The notes under the pieces are model-generated. The model was not told where the DNA came from and did no database searches. It saw only the letters and a program-made list of their open reading frames with translations. This document shows, one piece after another, positions 21,503 through 28,010 of a stretch of 28,010 nucleotides of DNA; the first letter of the stretch is position 1, and each line of letters starts with the position of its first letter. Position numbers and translations under genes: made by a program. The DNA comes from an uncultured Microbacteriaceae bacterium (GTDB lineage Bacteria; Actinomycetota; Actinomycetes; Actinomycetales; Microbacteriaceae). Location of the stretch: NCBI GenBank assembly GCA_946481135.1, contig CAMLMQ010000017.1, forward strand, positions 1-28,010, in the 5' to 3' direction.

Positions 21503-22855
21503 GTGAGCGGCCCGTCGATCGTCTGGTTCCGCGACGATCTGCGACTCGCCGACCATCCCGCGCTCCGAGCCGCCGTCGACCGCGGCGGCCCCGTCGTGCT
21601 GCTGTATCTCCTCGACGAGCAGAGTCCCGGCGTCCGCCCCCTCGGAGGGGCGACCCGCTGGTGGCTGCACCACTCCCTCGCGGCGCTCGCCGCCGACATC
21701 GAGGCGCGCGGTGGGCGGCTCGTGTTGCGCCGCGGGCCTGCCGAGGAGGTGCTGCCCGCGCTCGTCGCCGAGACGGAGGCGGAGGCCGTCTTCTGGAACC
21801 GCCGCTACGGCGCGAGCCGCGAAGTCGACGCGCGGCTCAAGGCCCGATTGCGCGACGACGGCCTCGACGTGGCGTCGTTCGCCGCGAACCTGCTCGTCGA
21901 GCCGTGGGAGGTGACGACGGAGGCCGGCGAGCCGTACAAGGTCTTCACGCCGTTCTGGCGGACGGCCCGCGAGCGCGACATGCGCGACCCCGTCGCCGCG
22001 CCGCGCGGACTTCCCGCGGGCCCGCACGTCGCGTCCGACGACCTCGACGACTGGGGGCTGCTGCCGACGCGCCCAGACTGGGCCGAGGGGCTGCGCGTCA
22101 CGTGGGAGCCCGGCGAACGCGCCGCGCGGCGACGACTCGAGGTGTTCGTCGACGACGACCTCGAGCACTACGACGAGCGCGACCGGCTCACGACCACGAC
22201 CTCCGGCCTCTCGCCGCACCTGCGCTTCGGTGAGATCAGCCCGGTGCAGATCTGGCACCGCGTGCACGGCGACCTCAGTCCGGCCGCACGCCGCAACGTC
22301 GCGAAGTTCCTCTCCGAGCTCGGCTGGCGCGAGTTCAACTGGTCGATCCTCTACGCCCACCCCGACCTCGCCACGACGAACTACCGGCCCGCGTTCGACG
22401 CCTTCCCCTGGTCGTGGGACCGCGGCGCCGAGCTGCGCGCCTGGCAGCGCGGTCGCACCGGCATCCCCCTCGTGGATGCCGGCATGCGCGAACTGTGGCG
22501 CACCGGCACGATGCACAACCGGGTGCGCATGGTCGTCGCGTCGTTCCTCGTGAAGAACCTGCTGCGGCACTGGCGGCTCGGCGAGGAGTGGTTCTGGGAC
22601 ACCCTCGTCGACGCCGACGAGGCCAACAACCCCGGCAACTGGCAGTGGGTGGCCGGCTCGGGAGCCGACGCGGCGCCCTACTTCCGGGTGTTCAACCCCG
22701 AGCTGCAGGCGAAGAAGTTCGACCCGCGGGGCGAGTACGTGCGGCGCTGGCTGCCCGACGACGACCGGAGCGACCCGATCGTCGACCTCGCCGCATCGCG
22801 GCGCGAGGCGCTCGACGCGTTCGCGGCGCTCAGATCGGCGGACGGCCCCCGATGA
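21503..22855 (+). CDS. phr: Deoxyribodipyrimidine photolyase (class I cryptochrome/photolyase)
   Basis: The enzyme uses blue light and FADH- to split cyclobutane pyrimidine dimers in DNA. The 450-residue protein has the N-terminal antenna-binding domain (IVWFRDDLRLADHPALRAA, 6-24) and the C-terminal FAD domain. Typical motifs are TTTSGLSPHLRFGEISP, then LSELGWREFNWSILY. The diagnostic segments GIPLVDAGMRELWRTGTMHNRVRM and EANNPGNWQWVAGSGADAAPYFRVFNP also occur. Length is standard for class I. GTG 21503 is favoured by the TAGGCT box at leaderless spacing. Its last 26 bases overlap the 3' end of the convergent psuK gene. A cryptochrome role cannot be excluded, but nothing suggests loss of repair function. 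Confidence 0.95.
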   Translation: MSGPSIVWFRDDLRLADHPALRAAVDRGGPVVLLYLLDEQSPGVRPLGGATRWWLHHSLAALAADIEARGGRLVLRRGPAEEVLPALVAETEAEAVFWNRRYGASREVDARLKARLRDDGLDVASFAANLLVEPWEVTTEAGEPYKVFTPFWRTARERDMRDPVAAPRGLPAGPHVASDDLDDWGLLPTRPDWAEGLRVTWEPGERAARRRLEVFVDDDLEHYDERDRLTTTTSGLSPHLRFGEISPVQIWHRVHGDLSPAARRNVAKFLSELGWREFNWSILYAHPDLATTNYRPAFDAFPWSWDRGAELRAWQRGRTGIPLVDAGMRELWRTGTMHNRVRMVVASFLVKNLLRHWRLGEEWFWDTLVDADEANNPGNWQWVAGSGADAAPYFRVFNPELQAKKFDPRGEYVRRWLPDDDRSDPIVDLAASRREALDAFAALRSADGPR

Positions 22856-23717
22856 GCATCACGGCGCGCGCGGCCACCTGAACGGCCTGATGTGTCGCGG
22901 CTTCGGCGTCGCCGTCGCTCACCCAGCGGGCCAGGAAGCCCGCCGCGAAGGCATCCCCGGCCCCCGTCGGGTCGACGAAGTTGGCGACACGCGGTGCCGC
23001 GACGGCATGGGGTGGCATGTCGCGCCGGAACAGCACCGCGCCCCGCGCACCCTGCTTGAGCACGACGGTGGGGAAGTGCTCCAGCAGAGACGCCCCGACG
23101 CGCAGCGGATCGGTCTCGCCGGTCATCAGCTGACCCTCTGCGAGGTTGGGGAAGATCACGTCGATGCCGGCGAGATGACCGAGGAAGCGTTCGACGCCGT
23201 AGTCGGCGAGATACCCGGTCGACGAGGGATCGATCGACACGGCGGTTCCGCGCGCCTTCGTGCGCGCGATCATCTCCAGCGGCGCCCCCCGCGAGTTGTC
23301 CTTCATGATCGAGTATCCGCTGACGTGCACGACCCCCGCCGTGTCGAGGAGCTCCTCCGTCAGCAGGTCGGGACGGAGCGCCGCATTCGCGCCCCGGTCG
23401 GTGAACATCGATCGGCTCTGCCCTTCGACGACGAGCACGATCGCGCCGGTCGGCATCCCGGGCTCGACGCGCAGGTGCGGCTCGACCCCGGCGTCGCGCA
23501 GCAGCTCGGCGTGCATCTCGGCGTCGGCCGACCCGACGACCCCGACGAAGTCGACTCCGGCACCGATCGACCCGGCCCACGCCGCCGTGTTCGCCGCCGA
23601 GCCGCCCGGGCGGGGCTGGATGCGGGCGTCCGTATCGGTGTCGGAGCGCAGCACGCCACGCGGAATCACGACGATGTCGTTGACGAGGTCGCCGACGACG
23701 ACGATGCGCCCGCCCAT
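22830..23717 (-). CDS. psuK: PfkB-family kinase, probably pseudouridine kinase
   Basis: The 295-residue protein is a ribokinase-fold (PfkB) sugar or nucleoside kinase. It begins IVVVGDLVNDIVV (5-17), has the substrate-binding GGSAAN (38-43), and ends with the signature DPTGAGDAFAAGF (249-261), where D255 is the catalytic base and 252-254 form the anion hole. Specificity for pseudouridine is inferred from coupling to psuG: ATG 23717 overlaps the psuG stop by one base. PsuK phosphorylates pseudouridine to pseudouridine 5'-phosphate, which PsuG then cleaves. By sequence alone, ribokinase or adenosine kinase activity would remain possible. It is the last gene of the reverse-strand operon and overlaps phr tail to tail. 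Confidence 0.86.
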   Translation of the reverse strand: MGGRIVVVGDLVNDIVVIPRGVLRSDTDTDARIQPRPGGSAANTAAWAGSIGAGVDFVGVVGSADAEMHAELLRDAGVEPHLRVEPGMPTGAIVLVVEGQSRSMFTDRGANAALRPDLLTEELLDTAGVVHVSGYSIMKDNSRGAPLEMIARTKARGTAVSIDPSSTGYLADYGVERFLGHLAGIDVIFPNLAEGQLMTGETDPLRVGASLLEHFPTVVLKQGARGAVLFRRDMPPHAVAAPRVANFVDPTGAGDAFAAGFLARWVSDGDAEAATHQAVQVAARAVMLIGGRPPI

Positions 23718-24637
23718 CAGAGGGTCGACGGCGACGACCAGGCGCGCGCGATGTCGGCGGCGACCCGCACGTTGTTGCGTGCGAGGTCGAGGTTGACCTC
23801 GAGGCTGCGCCCGCCGGAGGCCTCGACGATGTAGCCGAGCAGGAACGGCGTGACGGCCTTGCCGCGCACGCCGGCTTCGTCGGCCGCCGCGAAGGCGGTC
23901 GCGAGCACGCGGTCGTGCTCCTCCGGATCCCACTGCTGGTGAAGCGGCACGGGGTTCGCCACGACGATGCCCTGGCGGGCGCCGAGCGCGTCGCGCGCCC
24001 GCATGATCGCCGCGACCTGTTCGGCGTCCTCGACCGCGAAGTCGAGTCGATGGCCGGACTCGCGCAGCCAGAACGCGGGGAACTCGGTGGTGCCGTAGCC
24101 GACCACCGGGATGCTGAGGGTCTCGAGCCGTTCGAGGGTCGCGGCGATGTCGAGCACGCTCTTCACGCCCGCGCTCACGACCGTCACGGGGTTCTCGGCG
24201 AGCGTCGGCAGGTCGGCCGACTCGTCGAAGGTCTGATCCGCGCCGCGGTGCACGCCGCCGAGGCCGCCGGTCGCGAACACCCGGATGCCGGCGAGGGCCG
24301 CGAGCCGTGCGGTCGCCGCGACGGTGGTCGCCCCCGAACGGCCCAGGGCGGCGAGTACGGGCAGGTCGCGCACCGACGCCTTGACGAGTTCCTCCTCGGC
24401 GATGCGACGCACCCCCTCGGCGTCGAGGCCGACCTGCGGCACACCGTCGAGCACCGCGATCGTCGCGGGCACGACGTCGCGCTCCCGGAGGATCGCCTCG
24501 AACTCCTGGGCCGCATCGTGGTTACGGGGGCGGGGCAGGCCGTGGGAGATGATCGTCGACTCGAGGGCGACGATCGGGCGGCCGGCGTCGAGGGCGTCGG
24601 CGACCTCGCGGGAGAGCTGCAGCGGGGAGGCCGTCAC
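23717..24637 (-). CDS. psuG: Pseudouridine-5'-phosphate glycosidase
   Basis: PsuG splits the C-C glycosidic bond of pseudouridine 5'-phosphate to give uracil and ribose 5-phosphate. The 306-residue protein shows the family hallmarks. These are ALESTIISHGLPRPRN with E26, a lysine at 86 (VKAS) placed for Schiff-base formation, and FATGGLGGVHRGA (121-133). Further on are SAGVKSVLDI with K159, PVVGYGTTEFPAF, and the C-terminal VTPFLLGYI and NLDLARNNVRVA segments. GTG 24637 overlaps the stop of the upstream AGPS-like gene by four bases, with AAGAAGG as ribosome site. Uracil produced here can feed the Upp encoded at 5819-6451. Confidence 0.95.
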   Translation of the reverse strand: MTASPLQLSREVADALDAGRPIVALESTIISHGLPRPRNHDAAQEFEAILRERDVVPATIAVLDGVPQVGLDAEGVRRIAEEELVKASVRDLPVLAALGRSGATTVAATARLAALAGIRVFATGGLGGVHRGADQTFDESADLPTLAENPVTVVSAGVKSVLDIAATLERLETLSIPVVGYGTTEFPAFWLRESGHRLDFAVEDAEQVAAIMRARDALGARQGIVVANPVPLHQQWDPEEHDRVLATAFAAADEAGVRGKAVTPFLLGYIVEASGGRSLEVNLDLARNNVRVAADIARAWSSPSTL

Positions 24638-26475
24638 GCCTTCTTCGCCGCCGGCTTGCGCGTGGTGGTGGCCTTCGCCGCCGTGGAGTTCGTCGCCGTC
24701 GTCTTGGCCGCCGCGGTCTTCGTCGCCGCGGGCTTCCGGGTCGCCGTGCGCGGCTTCGCGGGCGCCGCGGCGGTGACCTTCTCGGGCGCCGCCCCGAGGA
24801 TCTTGCCCGGATTGAGGTTGTTCGCCGGGTCGGTCGCGGCGAAGAGCCCCGACATCACCTGCACGCCCTGCGCCGAGATGTCCTGCTCCATCCACGGCGA
24901 GTGCTCGACGCCCACGCCGTGGTGGTGCGACAGCGTGCCGCCGTTGTCGATGAACGCCTGCTGAATCGCGGTCTTGACGACGTCGTACTCGGCGAGCATG
25001 TCGTTCTTGCCGACGAACGCGAAGGTGAAGTACAGGCACGCGCCCGAGTGGTACGAGTGCGACATGTGGGCCATGATCCAGCCCTTGATGCCGACCGAGG
25101 CGTACGCGTCCTCCGCCGCTTTGATCGTGTTGTCGTAGACCTGCTGCAGCTTCGACCACGGCGCGGCCGTCTCGGAGACGTCGCCCACGGCGCCGAAGTC
25201 GAGGAGGAAGTCGCGCAGGTACGGGGTGTCGAACTTCTTCTGGTCGTAGAGCACGCCGGGGCCCGTGCCGACCCCCATACCGCCGTGCTTCTTCACGATG
25301 CGGTCGACGATCGACTTGCTGAACTTGGTGCCCGACTTCGTGCCCTCGAAACCGATGAACGACAGGGCGATGTTGTCCAGCCCGCCGGGCTGCTTCGCCC
25401 AGCCCTTGTTCTTCATGAGCTGCGGCAGCACCGTCTCGGCCATGAACTTCGAGATGCCCGTGCGCTTCTTGCTCGTCGCGAGGGAGAAGCCCGACTCGCG
25501 CCCGTCGGAGACGCGGGTGATCGACGGATGCGCGTCCGACTCGTTGATCTCCTGCATCGCCTTCAGGCCCGCGGCGAAGTTCGGGAAGAAGTACGCCTGG
25601 ATCTCGCGCACCTCGGCGTTGCGACGCACCTGGGCGGTGACCTCCGTGATGACGCCGAGGCGCCCCTCCGAGCCGAGGATCATCTCGCGCACGCTCGGAC
25701 CGGTCGACGTCGACGGGAGGGAGCGGATGACGAGCGTGCCGCCCGGGCGCGCGACGCGCAGGCCCCGCGCGATCTGGGCGATGTCGCCGAAGCGGTCGGA
25801 CTGCATGCCCGAGGACCGCGTCGCGACCCAGCCGCCGATCGTGGAGTGCGTGAACGAGTCGGGGAAGTGGCCGATCGTCCAGCCCTTCGCCTGCAGCTGC
25901 GCTTCGAGGTCGGGGCCGAGGGCACCCGCCTGGATGCGCGCGGTGCCGGCATCCTCGTCGATGTCGAGCACCTTGTTGAGACGACCGAGATCGAGGGAGA
26001 CGATCGTGCGCTTCTCGCCGGCCTGCGGCTCGAGCGAGCCGGCGATGTTGCTGCCGCCGCCGAACGGGATGAGCACGGCGTTCGCGGCCACCGCCGCATC
26101 CACGACCTGCTGCACCTCCGCCTCGTCGTCGGGGTAGACCACGACGTCGGGGTAACGCGACACCTTGTTGGCCCGGATGCGCGCGAGGTCGCGGAAGCTC
26201 TTGCCGTAGACGTGCACGACGCGCTCCATGTCGTCGGTGCGCACGTCGTCGGCGCCGACGATCCTGCCCAGCGTCGTGAGGAAGGCGGCGGTCGCGACGG
26301 GCTTCGGAATCGTCATGTCGTCGAACGACGGCGCCTTCGCCGCGGTCGCCGAGTGGAGGTCGAGCCCGACGGCCTTGAGCACGAACGGGGCGAAGCCGGG
26401 CTTGTCCTGCCAGTGGAAGGCGGTGCCCTCGTTGCCCCAGCCCCACCACTTCATGTGCTTGACGTCGTCGGTCAC
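24634..26475 (-). CDS. Alkyldihydroxyacetonephosphate synthase-like FAD enzyme with Lys/Ala-rich tail
   Basis: The 613-residue protein belongs to the VAO/GlcD FAD-binding family and most resembles alkyl-DHAP synthase (AGPS), which swaps the acyl chain of acyl-DHAP for a fatty alcohol to create an ether bond. It has the FAD pyrophosphate loop PFGGGSNIAGSLE (137-149), DSFTHSTIGGWVATRSSGMQ (206-225), and GSEGRLGVITE (268-278). It also has SHSYHSGACLYFTFAF (472-487) and the AGPS-diagnostic histidine cluster SHHHGVG (516-522). The final 47 residues (567-613) are an unusual Lys/Ala/Thr-rich tail like histone H1. GTG 26475 has AAGGAG upstream and overlaps the acyltransferase stop. A D-lactate or glycolate dehydrogenase is less likely because of the HHH motif. 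Confidence 0.87.
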   Translation of the reverse strand: MTDDVKHMKWWGWGNEGTAFHWQDKPGFAPFVLKAVGLDLHSATAAKAPSFDDMTIPKPVATAAFLTTLGRIVGADDVRTDDMERVVHVYGKSFRDLARIRANKVSRYPDVVVYPDDEAEVQQVVDAAVAANAVLIPFGGGSNIAGSLEPQAGEKRTIVSLDLGRLNKVLDIDEDAGTARIQAGALGPDLEAQLQAKGWTIGHFPDSFTHSTIGGWVATRSSGMQSDRFGDIAQIARGLRVARPGGTLVIRSLPSTSTGPSVREMILGSEGRLGVITEVTAQVRRNAEVREIQAYFFPNFAAGLKAMQEINESDAHPSITRVSDGRESGFSLATSKKRTGISKFMAETVLPQLMKNKGWAKQPGGLDNIALSFIGFEGTKSGTKFSKSIVDRIVKKHGGMGVGTGPGVLYDQKKFDTPYLRDFLLDFGAVGDVSETAAPWSKLQQVYDNTIKAAEDAYASVGIKGWIMAHMSHSYHSGACLYFTFAFVGKNDMLAEYDVVKTAIQQAFIDNGGTLSHHHGVGVEHSPWMEQDISAQGVQVMSGLFAATDPANNLNPGKILGAAPEKVTAAAPAKPRTATRKPAATKTAAAKTTATNSTAAKATTTRKPAAKKA

Positions 26476-27194
26476 TTCTTCTCTCCTTCGGGGGAGTACG
26501 GGTACGGGTTCTCCGCGCCCAGGACACGCGGACCGTGTTCGGCGAGCATCCGCTCGATCTCGGCCTTGATGCGGGCCATGAACTCGGCCGGCACTTCGCC
26601 CTCGCGAGCGTACATCGGAGCGCCGTAGACGACGGCGACCGGCAGGCGCCCGGGCTTGGGCCACTTGCCACCCCGGGGATGTGCGCGCCCCGCGCCGACG
26701 AGGGCGATCGGGATGCACGGCACGCCGGTCGCGGCCGAGAGGGCTGCGGCGCCCGGCTTGAAGTGACCGAGCTTGCGGTAGTCCTTCGCGCGCGTGCCCT
26801 CGGGGAAGACCAGCAGCGGCACGCCCTTCTGCAGCAGCACCTTGGCGCTCACGCCCCGCGGGTCGACGCCCGAGCGGTCGACGGGGAACGCGTTGAAGAA
26901 GAGGCCGGTGAGCCCCCGCCGCCACCAGACGTCGAAGAAGTAGTCGGCCGCGGCTCCTGCCGCGAGGTAGCGCGCCATCTTGCGGGGGAGCGAGCCCATG
27001 ATGAGCGGCGCGTCGAGGTGGCTCGAGTGGTTGGCGATCGCGATGAACGCCTTGCCGACGCCCTTGAGCTTCTCCCGACCGACGATCTCCACCCGCACGG
27101 TCGACCAGGCGACCGACTTGAGGATGCCGCGCTGCGCCACGAAACGGGCGGCGGCCCGGCTCCGGGACGTGAAACGATCGGTGTTCGCGGACAT
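26472..27194 (-). CDS. PlsC-type lysophospholipid/glycerol-phosphate acyltransferase
   Basis: The 240-residue protein is a membrane-associated acyltransferase of the PlsC/AGPAT superfamily. It has the catalytic HX4D motif NHSSHLD (H56, D61), a second block around FNAFPVDRSG (100-109), the substrate-phosphate motif FPEGTR (130-135), and the VPCIPIALVG block. Members acylate glycerol 3-phosphate, lysophosphatidate or, in the ether-lipid pathway, DHAP. Its position before the AGPS-like gene raises the last possibility. ATG 27194 is preferred for its AAGGGGAG ribosome site; GTG 27227, overlapping the SDR stop, is in frame and would add 11 residues. It overlaps the AGPS-like start by four bases. 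Confidence 0.9.
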   Translation of the reverse strand: MSANTDRFTSRSRAAARFVAQRGILKSVAWSTVRVEIVGREKLKGVGKAFIAIANHSSHLDAPLIMGSLPRKMARYLAAGAAADYFFDVWWRRGLTGLFFNAFPVDRSGVDPRGVSAKVLLQKGVPLLVFPEGTRAKDYRKLGHFKPGAAALSAATGVPCIPIALVGAGRAHPRGGKWPKPGRLPVAVVYGAPMYAREGEVPAEFMARIKAEIERMLAEHGPRVLGAENPYPYSPEGEKK

Positions 27195-27223
27195 CGGACT
27201 CCCCTTACCCACGGCGCCGTCGG

Positions 27224-28006
27224 TCACTCGGCAACGTTACTGCTACGACTCGACGAAATGGCACGGGAGATCGCGCGCACCGCCGACCTCGGCAGGTGCC
27301 GCACGACCCACATGAGCACCTTGTATCGGACGCTCGGGATGGAGATGACCTTGCCGCGGCCCGCGTCGCGCAGCGCCGCACGCACGAGGTCGTCGGCGTC
27401 GAGCCACATCCAGCTCGGGATGCCGCCCTTGGAGATGCCGGCGCGGTCGTGGAACTCGGTGTGCACCCATCCCGGGCACAGCGCGGTCACGGTGACGCCC
27501 GTGCCGTGCAGTTCGTTCGCGAGGCCCTCGCTGAAGACCGTCACCCAGGCCTTCACGGCCGAGTACCCGCTCGCCATCGTGATGAACCCCGCCGTGCTCG
27601 AGACGTTGATGATGCGACCCGTCCCGCGTGCGCGCATGCTGCGGGCGGCCGCCGCCGAGAGTTCGCGCACGGCGCGCATCATGACCTCGAACGCCATGTC
27701 GTGGCGCGCGGAGTCGGCGTCGGACGAACGAGAATGCATGCCGAATCCGGCATTGTTCACGAGCACGTCGATCGGGCGCGCGTCGTCCTCGAGGCGCGCC
27801 ACGACGCGGGCGACGTCGGCGCGCTCGGCGAGGTCGGCCGGCAGCACCTCGACCTCACGACCCATGCCGCGGAGTTCATGCGCCATCCCCTCGAGCCGCA
27901 CGCGGTCTCGGGCCACGAGCACGAGGTCGTGACCCTGCCCCGCGAGCTGTCGGGCGAAGGTGGCGCCGATGCCCGACGTCCCTCCCGTGACGAGAGCGAT
28001 ACCCAT
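27224..28006 (-). CDS. Short-chain dehydrogenase/reductase
   Basis: The 260-residue protein is a classical SDR: nucleotide-binding TGGTSGIG (7-14), NNAGFG (84-89), a catalytic serine in NVSSTAG (S137), and YSAVK (Y148, K152). R33 (VARDR, 31-35) suggests preference for NADPH. The C-terminal part (WMWLDADDLVRAALRDAGRGK, then RYKVLMWVVRHLPRSAVRAI) is basic and amphipathic and could associate with membrane, as in the DHRS7/acylglycerone-phosphate reductase-like branch. It is the first gene seen of the operon with the acyltransferase and AGPS-like enzyme, so reduction of acyl- or alkyl-DHAP is a reasonable guess. The promoter would lie beyond the right edge, four bases past the ATG. Confidence 0.9.
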   Translation of the reverse strand: MGIALVTGGTSGIGATFARQLAGQGHDLVLVARDRVRLEGMAHELRGMGREVEVLPADLAERADVARVVARLEDDARPIDVLVNNAGFGMHSRSSDADSARHDMAFEVMMRAVRELSAAAARSMRARGTGRIINVSSTAGFITMASGYSAVKAWVTVFSEGLANELHGTGVTVTALCPGWVHTEFHDRAGISKGGIPSWMWLDADDLVRAALRDAGRGKVISIPSVRYKVLMWVVRHLPRSAVRAISRAISSSRSSNVAE

Positions 28007-28010
28007 GTGC

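Noticed and set aside
24649..24777. Possible separate small basic DNA-binding protein at the end of the AGPS-like gene
   Set aside because: The Lys/Ala-rich stretch is in frame with the enzyme, with no start codon or ribosome site of its own.
1..28010. CRISPR arrays, tRNA genes, insertion sequences, integrase or phage genes
   Set aside because: No regularly spaced repeats, cloverleaf sequences, transposase motifs or terminal inverted repeats were seen. The ESX island shows no attachment site.

Overview
The window looks like chromosome of a high-GC actinobacterium, most likely of the family Microbacteriaceae. This is inferred from the strong G/C bias at third codon positions, many GTG starts, chains of 1-4 base gene overlaps, apparently leaderless genes with a TANNNT box 6-7 bases before the start codon, and actinobacterial families (bS22, a BldC-like HTH, a receiver-less OmpR-type regulator, ESX proteins). 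No tRNA, rRNA, CRISPR array or insertion sequence was seen.

Bases 1-7405 are a core segment. It holds the tiny ribosomal protein bS22 (partial) with an HTH regulator, an ArsR-type repressor divergent from a KtrB/KtrA potassium uptake pair, proC divergent from a CDF metal transporter, a small membrane protein, tadA divergent from upp, and a winged-helix regulator. The regulator is preceded by a predicted leaderless 25-residue cysteine-rich leader peptide overlapping a nested hairpin. Several divergent pairs here appear to share compact back-to-back leaderless promoters.

Bases 7415-21291 are a type VII (ESX) secretion island with two divergent arms around about 14290. The right arm encodes the machine: a membrane-anchored RDD-FHA protein, a single-pass protein, EccD, an unrecognised 224-residue protein and a three-ATPase EccC. 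The left arm encodes cargo: two WXG100/ESAT-6-like proteins, a DUF6177-like protein, a 116-residue protein, a DUF6507-type small protein with a YxxxD signal, and a 710-residue polymorphic toxin with a C-terminal ADP-ribosyltransferase (ART) domain. Four small uncharacterised genes follow. One aligns well with the toxin's ART domain but has S-Q-E where the toxin has E-A-E. No EccB, EccE or mycosin gene is in the locus, although both edges are housekeeping DNA. The simplest reading is a compact ESX system that exports an ART toxin, with immunity and accessory genes at the distal end.

Bases 21292-28010 hold an AT-rich dyad and a strong hairpin that may bracket a small RNA, a leaderless class I photolyase gene, and a reverse-strand operon of SDR, PlsC-like acyltransferase, AGPS-like FAD enzyme, psuG and psuK. 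The first three match, by family, the three steps of the aerobic ether-lipid pathway. The last two degrade pseudouridine to ribose 5-phosphate and uracil, and uracil is the substrate of the Upp encoded in the same window.
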